A stretch of DNA of 37,380 bases from assembly GCF_944388365.1 (NCBI RefSeq), contig NZ_CALXIN010000014.1, forward strand, positions 1 to 37,380. The letters are read 5' to 3'. This DNA is from an uncultured Negativibacillus sp. Lineage in GTDB: Bacteria; Bacillota; Clostridia; Oscillospirales; Ruminococcaceae. The notes under the pieces are model-generated. The model had not been told where the DNA came from and did not search any database. It saw only the letters and a program-made list of their open reading frames with translations. A program made the translations under genes and the position numbers. Within the stretch, counting starts at the first letter, position 1; the number at the start of each line of letters is the position of its first letter. Positions 25,276 to 32,897 of the stretch are shown piece by piece.

Positions 25276-25724
25276 GGCTGCCGTTCCCTCCCTCCAAGCA
25301 ATTCTCTTGCAGCCTCATTGGCTCTGGCAGTCACCTTTTCCAATGCCTGCACCAACACTTCTCTCTCCTGCTGGCTCAGTTCTTCCAACAGGTATTCGTT
25401 CCATTCGCCCATCACCTGACGCACTACCGGCAGCAGCTGCTGCATCTTTTCGGTGGGATAGACTCTCCACACTCTGCGGTCATTGCTGTCCTGTTTGCGG
25501 ATAATCAACCCTTTTTCTTCCAGCGCTGTCAGCTGACGGGTGACGTTGCTCTTGTTGACACAAATTTCCCTGGAAATCTTTTCCTGGGGTATCCCTGGTT
25601 CTCGGCAAATCAACAGAATATACGGATGATGACATTGACCGATCCCATAATCGCGCAGCCGGCTGTTATAAAACACACCTGTGGTCCGCGACAGGCGGTT
25701 GATATACTTCATGATACCGTTCAT
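25272..25724 (-). CDS. MarR-family transcriptional regulator
   Basis: 150 residues. The winged helix lies at about residues 35-95: IPQEKISREICVNKSNVTRQL (DNA-reading helix), ALEEKGLIIRKQDSNDRR (wing with the conserved Asp-Arg-Arg); flanking helices form the dimer. MarR proteins repress their own operon until a drug-like ligand binds. ATG 25724 has GGAG 7 bases before it. The gene overlaps the ABC gene by 4 bp (GTGA) and is first in the operon. Two palindromes directly downstream of its -10 (25771-25797) are the likely operators. Confidence 0.93.
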   Translation of the reverse strand: MNGIMKYINRLSRTTGVFYNSRLRDYGIGQCHHPYILLICREPGIPQEKISREICVNKSNVTRQLTALEEKGLIIRKQDSNDRRVWRVYPTEKMQQLLPVVRQVMGEWNEYLLEELSQQEREVLVQALEKVTARANEAARELLGGRERQP

Positions 25725-25770
25725 CCTTCTTCTCCTTCCTTCTCATACTTTTCACCAACAGATTCAACTG

Positions 25771-25797
25771 TTGCGCCCGCAAATGTTGCATGCGCAA
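25771..25797 (-). promoter_or_regulatory. Twin palindromes, candidate MarR operators
   Basis: TTGCGCCCGCAA (25771-25782; arms TTGCG/CGCAA) and TTGCATGCGCAA (25786-25797; arms TTGC/GCAA) have centres 15 bp apart and lie between the -10 and the start codon of the MarR gene. A bound repressor there would block the start of transcription. A short CAACTGTTG palindrome (25765-25773) adjoins. Confidence 0.65.
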
Positions 25798-25809
25798 CTA
25801 CATTTATAT

Positions 25810-25837
25810 AGTATACCCTTCCCCTTTTAAAAGTCAA
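25810..25837 (-). promoter_or_regulatory. Promoter of the minus-strand MarR-ABC operon
   Basis: TTGACT (25832-25837), 16-bp spacer, TATACT (25810-25815) on the minus strand. The 240-base stretch from here to the divergent promoter at 26077 is AT-rich; only one partial match to the other operator (TGTTCGTA at 25955-25962) is seen there. Confidence 0.75.
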
Positions 25838-26076
25838 TTCATGATACAGCCACAAATTTTTTTAAATCTTTGGTCAAAAAGATGATTGAAAAATGCAGAA
25901 AAACACACATATAACACATTTTTATTCATGATTACTAGCAAATAGATAAAAATGTTCGTATAGATAAACTAACTCAAGATCAAAATGACGCCATTTTCCA
26001 GCATTTTCAGCCTCTGATTTTGAAAAATTAACAAAAAAGAAAAGCGGATTCTTGTATATTTTTTGAGAAATCCCCA

Positions 26077-26105
26077 TTGACAAAGTAATTTATTTAAGGT
26101 AACAT
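26077..26105 (+). promoter_or_regulatory. Promoter of the plus-strand MarR-ABC operon
   Basis: TTGACA (26077-26082), 17-bp spacer, TAACAT (26100-26105). The candidate operator begins at the very next base. Confidence 0.78.
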
Positions 26106-26123
26106 ATTGTTCGTACCATAACA
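26106..26123 (+). promoter_or_regulatory. Operator copy 1: 18-bp site over the marR start of transcription
   Basis: ATTGTTCGTACCATAACA, identical to 26604-26621. It holds a dyad (TGTT...AACA) and covers the expected transcription start, the place for autorepression by the MarR protein encoded next. Confidence 0.7.
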
Positions 26124-26148
26124 TTTTTTGAGAGGAGATGAAAACCAG

Positions 26149-26580
26149 ATGCAGTATGACTGTGGATGGTGGATCAACTTCCTTTCTCACCGACTCAAGA
26201 AAAAAATGAACTCCACACTGGCTGATCTCGGCATTACCGGCGTACAGAGCAGAATTCTGCACTACATCTTGGAACGCTATGAGGAACAGCCCGTATTCCA
26301 AAAAGATGTGGAAGAGGTCTTTGGTTTGAGTCGCTCCACAATGACCGGAATTCTGCAGCTATTAGAGAAAAACGGCATTATCATCCGAGAAAGTGTTGAT
26401 TATGATGCAAGGCTAAAGAGTCTTGTGCCCACACAAAAAGCTGTCGATATTGACACCCACGTCAAAGAATATATTCAGCAAATCGAAGAAAATCTGTGTC
26501 GAGACATCTCAGCAGGGCAACTGCAGGTTTTTTTGGAGGTTGCCGAAAAAATGTCTAAGAATCTAGAGAAAGTTTCCTGA
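26149..26580 (+). CDS. MarR-family transcriptional regulator
   Basis: 143 residues. Winged-helix core at about 40-100: FQKDVEEVFGLSRSTMTGILQLLEKNGIIIRES with the wing DYDARLK; flanking helices for dimerisation. ATG 26149 is chosen because AGGAG lies 11 bases upstream; an in-frame TTG at 26128 overlaps that ribosome site. Codon use is more AT-rich than in the ABC genes downstream. It is followed, after 80 bp and a second copy of the 18-bp site, by the two exporter genes, and probably represses both itself and them. The N-terminal CGWWINFLSHRLKKKMN pattern is common in MarR proteins next to exporters in gut Clostridia. Confidence 0.92.
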   Translation: MQYDCGWWINFLSHRLKKKMNSTLADLGITGVQSRILHYILERYEEQPVFQKDVEEVFGLSRSTMTGILQLLEKNGIIIRESVDYDARLKSLVPTQKAVDIDTHVKEYIQQIEENLCRDISAGQLQVFLEVAEKMSKNLEKVS

Positions 26581-26603
26581 TCCAGGAAATTTTTCTCTCC
26601 CTA

Positions 26604-26621
26604 ATTGTTCGTACCATAACA
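26604..26621 (+). promoter_or_regulatory. Operator copy 2: 18-bp site before the exporter genes
   Basis: Exact copy of 26106-26123, 40 bases before the ABC start codon. Here the symmetry extends by one pair (TTGTT...AACAA). No convincing -35/-10 accompanies it, so it may act as a roadblock to read-through or mark a weak internal promoter. Confidence 0.7.
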
Positions 26622-26660
26622 AAATAATTGATTGATCATTTGAAAGAAGGGGATATTTGT

Positions 26661-28406
26661 ATGATAAAACTTTTAGCGAAAAGCATTCGCGAGTATAAAA
26701 AACCATCTTTGCTCGCACCTGCTTTTGTTTCAGGTGAGGTAATCATGGAATGTATCATTCCATTCATCACCGCCAACCTCGTCAACCAGATCAAGGCAGG
26801 CTGTTCTCTGAATGTCATCCTGCGCTATGGACTGTTGCTGGTGGTCATGGCAGCTCTGTCGCTGACCTTCGGTGCGCTGGCCGGTTCTGCGTGTGCTACC
26901 GCCAGCTGTGGTTTTGCCCGCAATCTGCGCAAGGATATGTTCTACAAAATCCAGACCTACTCTTTCCAGAACATTGATAAGTTCTCGGTTTCCAGCCTTG
27001 TTACCCGTCTGACCACCGACGTCACCAACGTACAAAACGCTTATATGATGATCGTCCGTACCGCGATTCGATGCCCGCTGATGCTGGTCTTTTCGTTTGC
27101 GATGGCGTTTATCATGGGCGGCAGACTGGCATGTATCTTCCTGTTGGTAATTCCAATCCTGGCTATCGGTCTGGCACTGGTCATCCGTAAAACCATCCCG
27201 CTGTTCCGCCGCGTATTCAAAAAATACGATGCCCTCAACAGCTCTGTTCAGGAAAATATCAAAGGTATGCGCGTTGTCAAAGCCTTTGTCCGTGAGGACT
27301 ACGAAAAGAAGAAATTCAGCGTTGCTGCTGAAGATGTCTGCGCCGATTTTACCCGCGCTGAACGTATTCTGGCTTTCAACAACCCTCTGATGCAGTTCTG
27401 TATGTATTCGGTCATGGTCTTTGTTATGGCTTTTGGTTCCTACACCGTCATCACCTCCCGCGGTATGGATATCGACGTCGGTCAGATGTCCTCGATGCTG
27501 ACCTACAGCTTCCAGATCCTCAGCAGCCTGATGATGCTGTCGATGGTTTTTGTTATGATCACCATGGCTGGCGAATCTGCAGAGCGTATCGTCGAAGTTC
27601 TGACCGAGGAAAGCTCCCTGCAGAATCCGGAAAATCCTGTCATGACCGTAAAAGACGGCTCCATCGACTTTGAAAATGTCAGCTTCAAATATTCTCAGAA
27701 GGCTGAGCGTATGGCACTGTCCAACATCAACCTGCATATCCGCTCGGGTGAAACCATCGGTATCATCGGCGGCACCGGCTCGTCCAAATCGACGCTGATC
27801 CAGCTGATCTCCCGTCTGTATGACAGCACCGAAGGTACTGTCCGTGTCGGCGGTGTCGATGTTCGCGACTATGATCTGGAAACACTGCGTGACCAGGTTG
27901 CCGTTGTTCTTCAGAAAAACGTTTTGTTCTCCGGCACCATCAAAGATAATCTGCGCTGGGGCAATAAAAATGCTACCGATGAAGAAATGATCGAAGCCTG
28001 CAAACTGGCACAGGCGGATGAATTTATCAATCAGTTCCCACAGGGATACGACACCTATATCGAACAGGGTGGTTCCAACGTTTCGGGTGGTCAGAAACAG
28101 CGTCTGTGTATCGCCCGCGCCCTGCTTAAAAAGCCAAAGATCCTCATTCTGGACGACTCGACCAGCGCCGTCGATACCCGTACCGATGCACTGATCCGTC
28201 AGGCATTCCGTCAGTATATTCCAGAAACCACCAAGATCATCATTGCGCAGCGTACTGCTTCGGTACAGGATGCTGACCGCATTATCGTCATGGACGGCGG
28301 TACCATTAACGCCGTAGGAACCCATGAAGAATTGCTTCAAAACAACGCAATTTACCGTGAGGTTTATACTTCTCAGAATAAGGCAGGTGACAACGATGTC
28401 CAATAA
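26661..28406 (+). CDS. ABC exporter half-transporter, degenerate ATPase subunit
   Basis: 581 residues: membrane domain (about 15-310), ATPase (about 332-581). Walker A is GGTGSSKST (370-378), with Ser where Gly normally precedes the Lys; signature VSGGQ (474-478); Walker B ILILDD with Asp499 instead of Glu; switch IAQR with Gln instead of His. It is therefore the degenerate half of a heterodimer with the next gene product. ATG 26661 has AAGGGGA upstream; the in-frame TTG at 26628 lacks a ribosome site. It overlaps the next gene by 11 bp. Likely export of a drug or other amphipathic compound, under MarR control. Confidence 0.94.
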   Translation: MIKLLAKSIREYKKPSLLAPAFVSGEVIMECIIPFITANLVNQIKAGCSLNVILRYGLLLVVMAALSLTFGALAGSACATASCGFARNLRKDMFYKIQTYSFQNIDKFSVSSLVTRLTTDVTNVQNAYMMIVRTAIRCPLMLVFSFAMAFIMGGRLACIFLLVIPILAIGLALVIRKTIPLFRRVFKKYDALNSSVQENIKGMRVVKAFVREDYEKKKFSVAAEDVCADFTRAERILAFNNPLMQFCMYSVMVFVMAFGSYTVITSRGMDIDVGQMSSMLTYSFQILSSLMMLSMVFVMITMAGESAERIVEVLTEESSLQNPENPVMTVKDGSIDFENVSFKYSQKAERMALSNINLHIRSGETIGIIGGTGSSKSTLIQLISRLYDSTEGTVRVGGVDVRDYDLETLRDQVAVVLQKNVLFSGTIKDNLRWGNKNATDEEMIEACKLAQADEFINQFPQGYDTYIEQGGSNVSGGQKQRLCIARALLKKPKILILDDSTSAVDTRTDALIRQAFRQYIPETTKIIIAQRTASVQDADRIIVMDGGTINAVGTHEELLQNNAIYREVYTSQNKAGDNDVQ

Positions 28407-30303
28407 AAAAGAACGTAAATATTCTCAGCCAAGCGGCGTCATTCCGCGCCTGCTGAAAACCCTGTTTGAATTTTATCCGGTGCTGATGCCGCTTGTTATC
28501 ATCTGTATTTTGTTCAACGCCGTCGTCAGCTCGCTGCCATCGCTGTTCATGCAAAACGTCCTTTCCGTTGTCGAGGAAAGCTGGCAGAGCGGCGACTGGG
28601 CTTCTGCATCGGGACGTATCCTCAGCCTGGTCGGACTGCTGTGCATCTTCTATGGACTCAGCCTGATTGCAGGTATCCTGTACACCCAGCTGATGGCTGT
28701 CATCACCCAGGGTTCCCTTGCCAAAATGCGTGAAAAGATGTTCAGCGGCATGCAGGACCTCCCGATCAAATATTTTGATACCCATAACCATGGCGACATC
28801 ATGAGCTATTATACCAACGATATCGACACCCTGCGTCAGATGATCTCCCAGAGCTTCCCTCAGCTGCTCAGCTCGTTTGTCATCGTTCTGACCGTCTTTG
28901 GCATCATGGTTTATTACAGCCTCTGGCTGACATTGGTTATCGTGCTGGGCGTCTGCTTTATGGTCGTTGTTACCCGTAAAATCGGCGGCGGCTCGGCAAA
29001 ATACTTCATTCGCCAGCAGGAAGCTATCGGACGTACCGAAGGTTTCGTCGAAGAAATGATGAACGGTCAGAAGGTCGTCAAGGTATTCTGCCATGAGCGT
29101 GAAGCAGAAAAGGACTTTGACGCCATCAACGACGCTCTGTTTGCCGACTCTGAACAGGCACACCGCTATGCCAATACCCTGATGCCGGTGCTCAACAACA
29201 TCGGTAACGTGCTGTATGTCGTTGTCGCTCTCATCGGTGGTATCTTCCTTATCAGCGGCATCCCGAACGTCAGCATCTCTGGTATCAGCTTTGGAATCAG
29301 CATCTTTGTTCCTTTCCTGAATATGACCAAACAGTTCTCCGGCAACGTCAGCCAGGTTTCCAACCAGCTCAACGCCGTTGTCATGGGTATTGCCGGTGCA
29401 CAGCGTATCTTCACTCTGATCGACGAAAAACCGGAGACCGATGAAGGCTATGTTACCCTGGTCAACGCCAAAGAAACCGAAGATGGTCAGCTGGTAGAAT
29501 GCTCGGAGCGCACCGAGATCTGGGCATGGAAACATCCACATCATGACGGTACACTGACCTATACCCGTCTGCAGGGCGATGTCCGCTTCTACGATGTCGA
29601 TTTCGGCTATGAAAAAGGCAAGACTGTTCTGCACAATGTCACCCTCTATGCAAAACCAGGTCAGAAACTGGCATTTGTAGGCTCTACCGGCGCCGGCAAG
29701 ACCACCATCACCAACCTGATCAACCGTTTCTATGATATTGCCGACGGTAAAATTCGTTACGACGGCATCAACATCAACAAGATTAAAAAGGCAGACCTGC
29801 GTCGAAGCCTCGGCATCGTTCTGCAGGATACCAACCTGTTCACCGGAACAGTCATGGACAATATCCGCTATGGCCGACTGGATGCTACCGATGAAGAATG
29901 TATCGCCGCTGCCAAACTGGCTGGCGCCCACGACTTTATCACCCGTCTGCCGCTGGGCTACGATACTCCGCTTTCCGGCAACGGTGCCAGCCTGTCTCAG
30001 GGCCAGCGTCAGCTGTTGTCGATTGCCCGTGCTGCTGTTGCAGACCCGCCGGTTATGATTCTCGACGAGGCAACCAGCTCGATCGATACCCGTACCGAGG
30101 CGATTGTTCAGCGCGGTATGGACGCACTGATGACCGGACGAACCGTCTTTGTCATCGCTCACCGACTTAGCACCGTCAAAAACTCCAACGCCATCATGGT
30201 TCTCGACCATGGACGTATCATTGAACGCGGCACCCACGACGAGCTGCTCGCCCTCAAGGGCACCTACTACCAGCTCTACACCGGTGCGCTGGAACTCGAT
30301 TAA
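28396..30303 (+). CDS. ABC exporter half-transporter, canonical ATPase subunit with insertion
   Basis: 635 residues, longer than the usual 580-600 because of a ~48-residue insertion (about 347-395, containing EIWAWKHPHHDG) between the membrane domain and the ATPase. Walker A GSTGAGKTT (429-437), signature LSQGQ (533-537), Walker B MILDE with Glu558, and switch His in VIAHRLSTVK are intact, so this subunit supplies the hydrolysing site. ATG 28396 is preceded by AGGTGA and lies inside the end of the preceding gene; the earlier in-frame ATG at 28324 is within that gene and lacks similarity. Last gene of the operon; a strong terminator follows. Confidence 0.94.
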   Translation: MSNKKERKYSQPSGVIPRLLKTLFEFYPVLMPLVIICILFNAVVSSLPSLFMQNVLSVVEESWQSGDWASASGRILSLVGLLCIFYGLSLIAGILYTQLMAVITQGSLAKMREKMFSGMQDLPIKYFDTHNHGDIMSYYTNDIDTLRQMISQSFPQLLSSFVIVLTVFGIMVYYSLWLTLVIVLGVCFMVVVTRKIGGGSAKYFIRQQEAIGRTEGFVEEMMNGQKVVKVFCHEREAEKDFDAINDALFADSEQAHRYANTLMPVLNNIGNVLYVVVALIGGIFLISGIPNVSISGISFGISIFVPFLNMTKQFSGNVSQVSNQLNAVVMGIAGAQRIFTLIDEKPETDEGYVTLVNAKETEDGQLVECSERTEIWAWKHPHHDGTLTYTRLQGDVRFYDVDFGYEKGKTVLHNVTLYAKPGQKLAFVGSTGAGKTTITNLINRFYDIADGKIRYDGININKIKKADLRRSLGIVLQDTNLFTGTVMDNIRYGRLDATDEECIAAAKLAGAHDFITRLPLGYDTPLSGNGASLSQGQRQLLSIARAAVADPPVMILDEATSSIDTRTEAIVQRGMDALMTGRTVFVIAHRLSTVKNSNAIMVLDHGRIIERGTHDELLALKGTYYQLYTGALELD

Positions 30304-30320
30304 ACCCTCCTCTCTTTATA

Positions 30321-30363
30321 AACACAAAAGGAGCAGCGGCATAGCCGCTGCTCCTTTTGTGTT
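30321..30363 (+). terminator. Terminator of the plus-strand MarR-ABC operon
   Basis: A perfect 20-bp stem (30321-30340 with 30344-30363; core GGAGCAGCGGC) with a 3-base loop and a CTTTTGTGTT end. Confidence 0.88.
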
Positions 30364-30364
30364 G

Positions 30365-30535
30365 TTATGCGATCGTTGGTGCTGTCTCTGAATTTGGCAG
30401 GATAAGGATTTTCTGGAAGTAGTCGGTCAGCACCGTTCCCTCCTCGTTTGGAATCATACCCTCGATTTCCTGTGTAAAGGGGCTTCCTTCCATGTCCAGC
30501 GGGATGAAGGTTGTCTGCTCAAAATAATCCTGCTT
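30365..30535 (-). pseudogene. Orphan C-terminal coding fragment of an unrecognised protein
   Basis: On the minus strand 57 codons are open from just after a TAA (30536-30538) to a TAA at 30365-30367. The translation has normal protein character: it contains FIPLDMEGSPFTQEIEGM, then IPNEEGTVLTDYFQKILILP, and codon choice matches the neighbouring genes. There is no ribosome site before its only good Met (ATG at 30491-30493), and upstream of 30536 the sequence turns abruptly AT-rich. I do not recognise the family. It looks like the surviving tail of a deleted gene; a true short gene starting at 30493 (42 residues) is the alternative. Confidence 0.4.
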
Positions 30536-30594
30536 TTATATTCTATATTTTAAAATATTCCCAATGCGATTATATCCAGAATACTCAGAGAAAA

Positions 30595-30629
30595 GAAAAA
30601 ATCCCGGACACGATTGCATCCAGGATTTT
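30595..30629 (-). terminator. Terminator of the tRNA cluster
   Basis: TCC-C-GGA (30602-30608) pairs with TCC-A-GGA (30619-30625) with one mismatch, extended by A/T pairs; on the minus strand it ends in a T-run directly behind tRNA-Tyr. Confidence 0.75.
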
Positions 30630-30714
30630 TGGTGGGCGAGGGTGGATTCGGACCACCGAAGTCACTGACAACAGATTTACAGTCTGCCCCCTTTGGCCAC
30701 TCGGGAACTCGCCC
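30630..30714 (-). tRNA. tRNA-Tyr (anticodon GTA)
   Basis: 85 nt including encoded CCA. Acceptor GGGCGAG/CTCGCCC, anticodon stem-loop CAGACTGTAAATCTG with GTA, a long variable arm (class II tRNA, as for bacterial Tyr), T-arm GGTGG-TCCGAATC-CCACC type, discriminator A. Last tRNA of a three-gene cluster. Confidence 0.93.
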
Positions 30715-30734
30715 ATATGAAATTTTCAATTTAG

Positions 30735-30810
30735 TGGAGCTGGTGGACGGACTCGAACCCCCGACCTGCTGATTACAAATCAGCTGCTCTACCAACTGAG
30801 CTACACCAGC
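30735..30810 (-). tRNA. tRNA-Thr (anticodon TGT)
   Basis: 76 nt including encoded CCA. Acceptor GCTGGTG/CACCAGC, D-arm GCTCAGTTGGTAGAGC, anticodon stem CTGAT/ATCAG around TTTGTAA with TGT, T-loop GTTCGAGTC, discriminator T (U). Confidence 0.95.
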
Positions 30811-30881
30811 ATATTGTGTGGGCAGCTCGTTAATTATATCATAACGATCTGCCCGCTGTCAATAGCTTGCACTAAATTTTT

Positions 30882-30958
30882 TGGTCGAGGCGACAGGACT
30901 TGAACCTGCGGCATCTTGGTCCCAAACCAAGCACTCTACCAAACTGAGCTACGCCTCG
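30882..30958 (-). tRNA. tRNA-Pro (anticodon TGG)
   Basis: 77 nt including encoded CCA. Acceptor CGAGGCG/CGCCTCG, D-arm GCTCAGTTTGGTAGAGT, anticodon stem CTTGG/CCAAG around TTTGGGA with TGG, T-loop GTTCAAGTC, discriminator A. First tRNA of the cluster, 16 bases after the promoter. Confidence 0.95.
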
Positions 30959-30973
30959 TCGAGCACAGGCATT

Positions 30974-31002
30974 ATTATATCGCATCAAAATGATTTTGTC
31001 AA
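30974..31002 (-). promoter_or_regulatory. Consensus promoter of the tRNA cluster
   Basis: Perfect TTGACA (30997-31002), 17-bp spacer, perfect TATAAT (30974-30979) on the minus strand. Confidence 0.92.
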
Positions 31003-31117
31003 CACCTTTTTTCAAATTTTTTCAATTTTTATTTCTTTTCTTATTTTCGTGACTACTCACCTTCTTTTCTTCCAATATAATAGGAAACAAATCTTGCCGT
31101 TTGACCCCTGTCTTTAC

Positions 31118-31146
31118 TTGACTTCCCTTCTAAAATTGTTTATCAT
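31118..31146 (+). promoter_or_regulatory. glyS promoter
   Basis: TTGACT (31118-31123), 17-bp spacer, TATCAT (31141-31146). The remaining leader of ~80 bases has no T-box (no AGGGTGGNACCGCG-like element). The AT-rich 31003-31117 stretch holds nothing else recognisable. Confidence 0.72.
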
Positions 31147-31233
31147 TAAACAATATAGAAAACCCTTTGAAAAACTAGTTTTAAGGTTCTTTTGAGAGCT
31201 TGTTTTTACTTTATCCGCGAGGAGGAACACAAG

Positions 31234-32616
31234 ATGAACAACACCGAAAAAACAATGGAAAAAATTGTTGCTCTCTGCAAAGGCAGAGGCTTTGTGTATG
31301 CCGGCTCGGAAATCTACGGCGGTCTTTCCAACACATGGGACTACGGTCCGTTGGGCGTAGAGCTCAAAAACAACGTCAAACGCGCCTGGTGGAAACGCTT
31401 TGTTCAGCAGAATCCATATAACGTCGGTCTGGACAGCGCTATCCTGATGAACCCAGAGGTCTGGGTTGCTACCGGCCATGTCGGCGGCTTCTCCGATCCG
31501 CTGATGGACTGCAAAGACTGCAAAACCCGTCATCGTGCCGACAAACTGATCGAGGATTTCACCGGCAAATCCGCTGACGGCTGGTCCAATGAACAGATGA
31601 TGAATTTCATCAAGGAAAACGGCATCAAATGTCCAAACTGCGGCAGCACCAACTTTACCGACATTCGCCAGTTCAACCTGATGTTCAAGACCTTCCAGGG
31701 TGTCACCGAGGACGCCAAGAGCCAGATTTATCTGCGTCCTGAAACCGCACAGGGTATCTTTGTCAACTTTGCAAACGTCCAGCGCACCACCCGCAAAAAG
31801 CTGCCGTTCGGTATCTGCCAGATCGGTAAGTCTTTCCGTAACGAGATCACCCCAGGTAACTTCACCTTCCGTACCAGAGAGTTTGAGCAGATGGAGCTGG
31901 AGTTCTTCTGCAAACCGGACACCGACCTCGAGTGGTTCCAGTACTGGAAAGATTTCTGCCACAAATGGCTGCTGGATCTGGGCATGACCGACGAACATCT
32001 GCGTCTGCGTGACCACGAGAAAGAGGAGCTTTCCTTCTATTCCAAAGCAACCACCGACTTTGAATTCCTGTTCCCATTCGGTTGGGGCGAGCTGTGGGGC
32101 ATCGCAGACCGCACCAATTACGACCTGTCCCGTCACAGTGAACATTCCGGCAAACCGATCGAATACTTTGACCAGGAGACCAATGAGCACTACATCCCAT
32201 ACGTCATCGAGCCTTCGCTGGGCGCTGACCGTGTGGTTCTGGCCTTCCTGTGCGATGCATACGACGAGGAAGTTATCGACGCAGAAAAGAACGACACCCG
32301 TGTTGTTCTGCACCTGCATCCGGCACTGGCTCCGTTCAAAGCCTGCGTCCTCCCGCTGTCCAAGAAACTGTCCGAGGAAGCAACCGCTCTGTACAACGAG
32401 CTGTCCGAGCACTTCATGGTAGACTACGATGAAGCTGGTTCGATCGGCAAACGTTACCGCCGTCAGGACGAGATCGGTACTCCATTCTGCATCACCTACG
32501 ACTTCGAGTCCAAGGAAGATGGCTGCGTCACCGTTCGTGACCGCGACACCATGGAGCAGGAAAGAATCCCGATGAAGGATCTGACCCACTACATCATCAA
32601 AAAGCTCAAATTCTAG
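31234..32616 (+). CDS. glyS: Glycine--tRNA ligase, single-chain dimeric type
   Basis: 460 residues, the normal size of the homodimeric class II enzyme, which charges tRNA-Gly in the cytoplasm; this type differs from the two-chain (alpha/beta) enzyme of Proteobacteria. Motif 1 region [13 protein letters not shown] (29-41), a zinc-type Cys pair Cys93/Cys96 and Cys133/Cys136 in the insertion, motif 2 [19 protein letters not shown] (201-219), motif 3 [14 protein letters not shown], and an anticodon-binding domain (about 360-460: [15 protein letters not shown] ... [19 protein letters not shown]). ATG 31234 has GAGGAGG 8 bases upstream; the earlier in-frame ATG 31192 has none. Divergent from the tRNA cluster. 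Confidence 0.97.
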   Translation: MNNTEKTMEKIVALCKGRGFVYAGSEIYGGLSNTWDYGPLGVELKNNVKRAWWKRFVQQNPYNVGLDSAILMNPEVWVATGHVGGFSDPLMDCKDCKTRHRADKLIEDFTGKSADGWSNEQMMNFIKENGIKCPNCGSTNFTDIRQFNLMFKTFQGVTEDAKSQIYLRPETAQGIFVNFANVQRTTRKKLPFGICQIGKSFRNEITPGNFTFRTREFEQMELEFFCKPDTDLEWFQYWKDFCHKWLLDLGMTDEHLRLRDHEKEELSFYSKATTDFEFLFPFGWGELWGIADRTNYDLSRHSEHSGKPIEYFDQETNEHYIPYVIEPSLGADRVVLAFLCDAYDEEVIDAEKNDTRVVLHLHPALAPFKACVLPLSKKLSEEATALYNELSEHFMVDYDEAGSIGKRYRRQDEIGTPFCITYDFESKEDGCVTVRDRDTMEQERIPMKDLTHYIIKKLKF

Positions 32617-32674
32617 CAGGCTGAGCCTGCACTCTGTTCGCGTTGTCGGTCGAGTGCAACTTAAATAACCAAAC

Positions 32675-32706
32675 AAAAAGCTGTGATTTTAAAATCACAG
32701 CTTTTT
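32675..32706. terminator. Terminator after glyS
   Basis: AAAAAGCTGTGAT...ATCACAGCTTTTT, a near-perfect palindrome with a short AT centre and T6 end. Between the glyS stop and it lie two small hairpins, GCAGGC-TGA-GCCTGC (32616-32630) and TGCACTC/GAGTGCA (32628-32634 with 32652-32658), without T-runs. Confidence 0.85.
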
Positions 32707-32791
32707 TATGAAATCAATAGGATTCCTACATCCCAATAATACTTTTATAAAAATACATTTTCTACTTGATAGATATTAGAAAGGCTGATAC

Positions 32792-32797
32792 TATAAT
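32792..32797 (+). promoter_or_regulatory. Probable -10 of the DUF4230 gene pair
   Basis: TATAAT about 100 bases before the first DUF4230 start; the -35 is poor (TTGATA at 32766 is 20 bp away), so control by an activator or another sigma factor is possible. Otherwise 32707-32897 is AT-rich and empty. Confidence 0.4.
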
Positions 32798-32897
32798 ATT
32801 AACAAATTAAAGCTGTCATTACTCTATGGGATGCTTCGCGAAAAAAACATCTAATGTTATGAAGATAAACCACTTTTTAAAAACGAGGAGGAATTAT

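Noticed and set aside
26730..30237. Long minus-strand open frames opposite the two plus-strand ABC genes
   Set aside because: Translations are rich in His/Asp/Gln without domain structure, and mirror the ABC genes codon by codon.
30630..30960. Integration (att) site at the tRNA cluster
   Set aside because: No integrase, no duplicated tRNA 3' end and no direct repeat was seen near the three tRNA genes.
32616..32660. Small RNA after glyS from the two hairpins
   Set aside because: The hairpins are short, lack their own promoter and T-run, and lie in the 3' end of the glyS transcript before its terminator.
31114..32676. Minus-strand open frame (520 codons) opposite glyS
   Set aside because: Antisense shadow; glyS is full length with all motifs.
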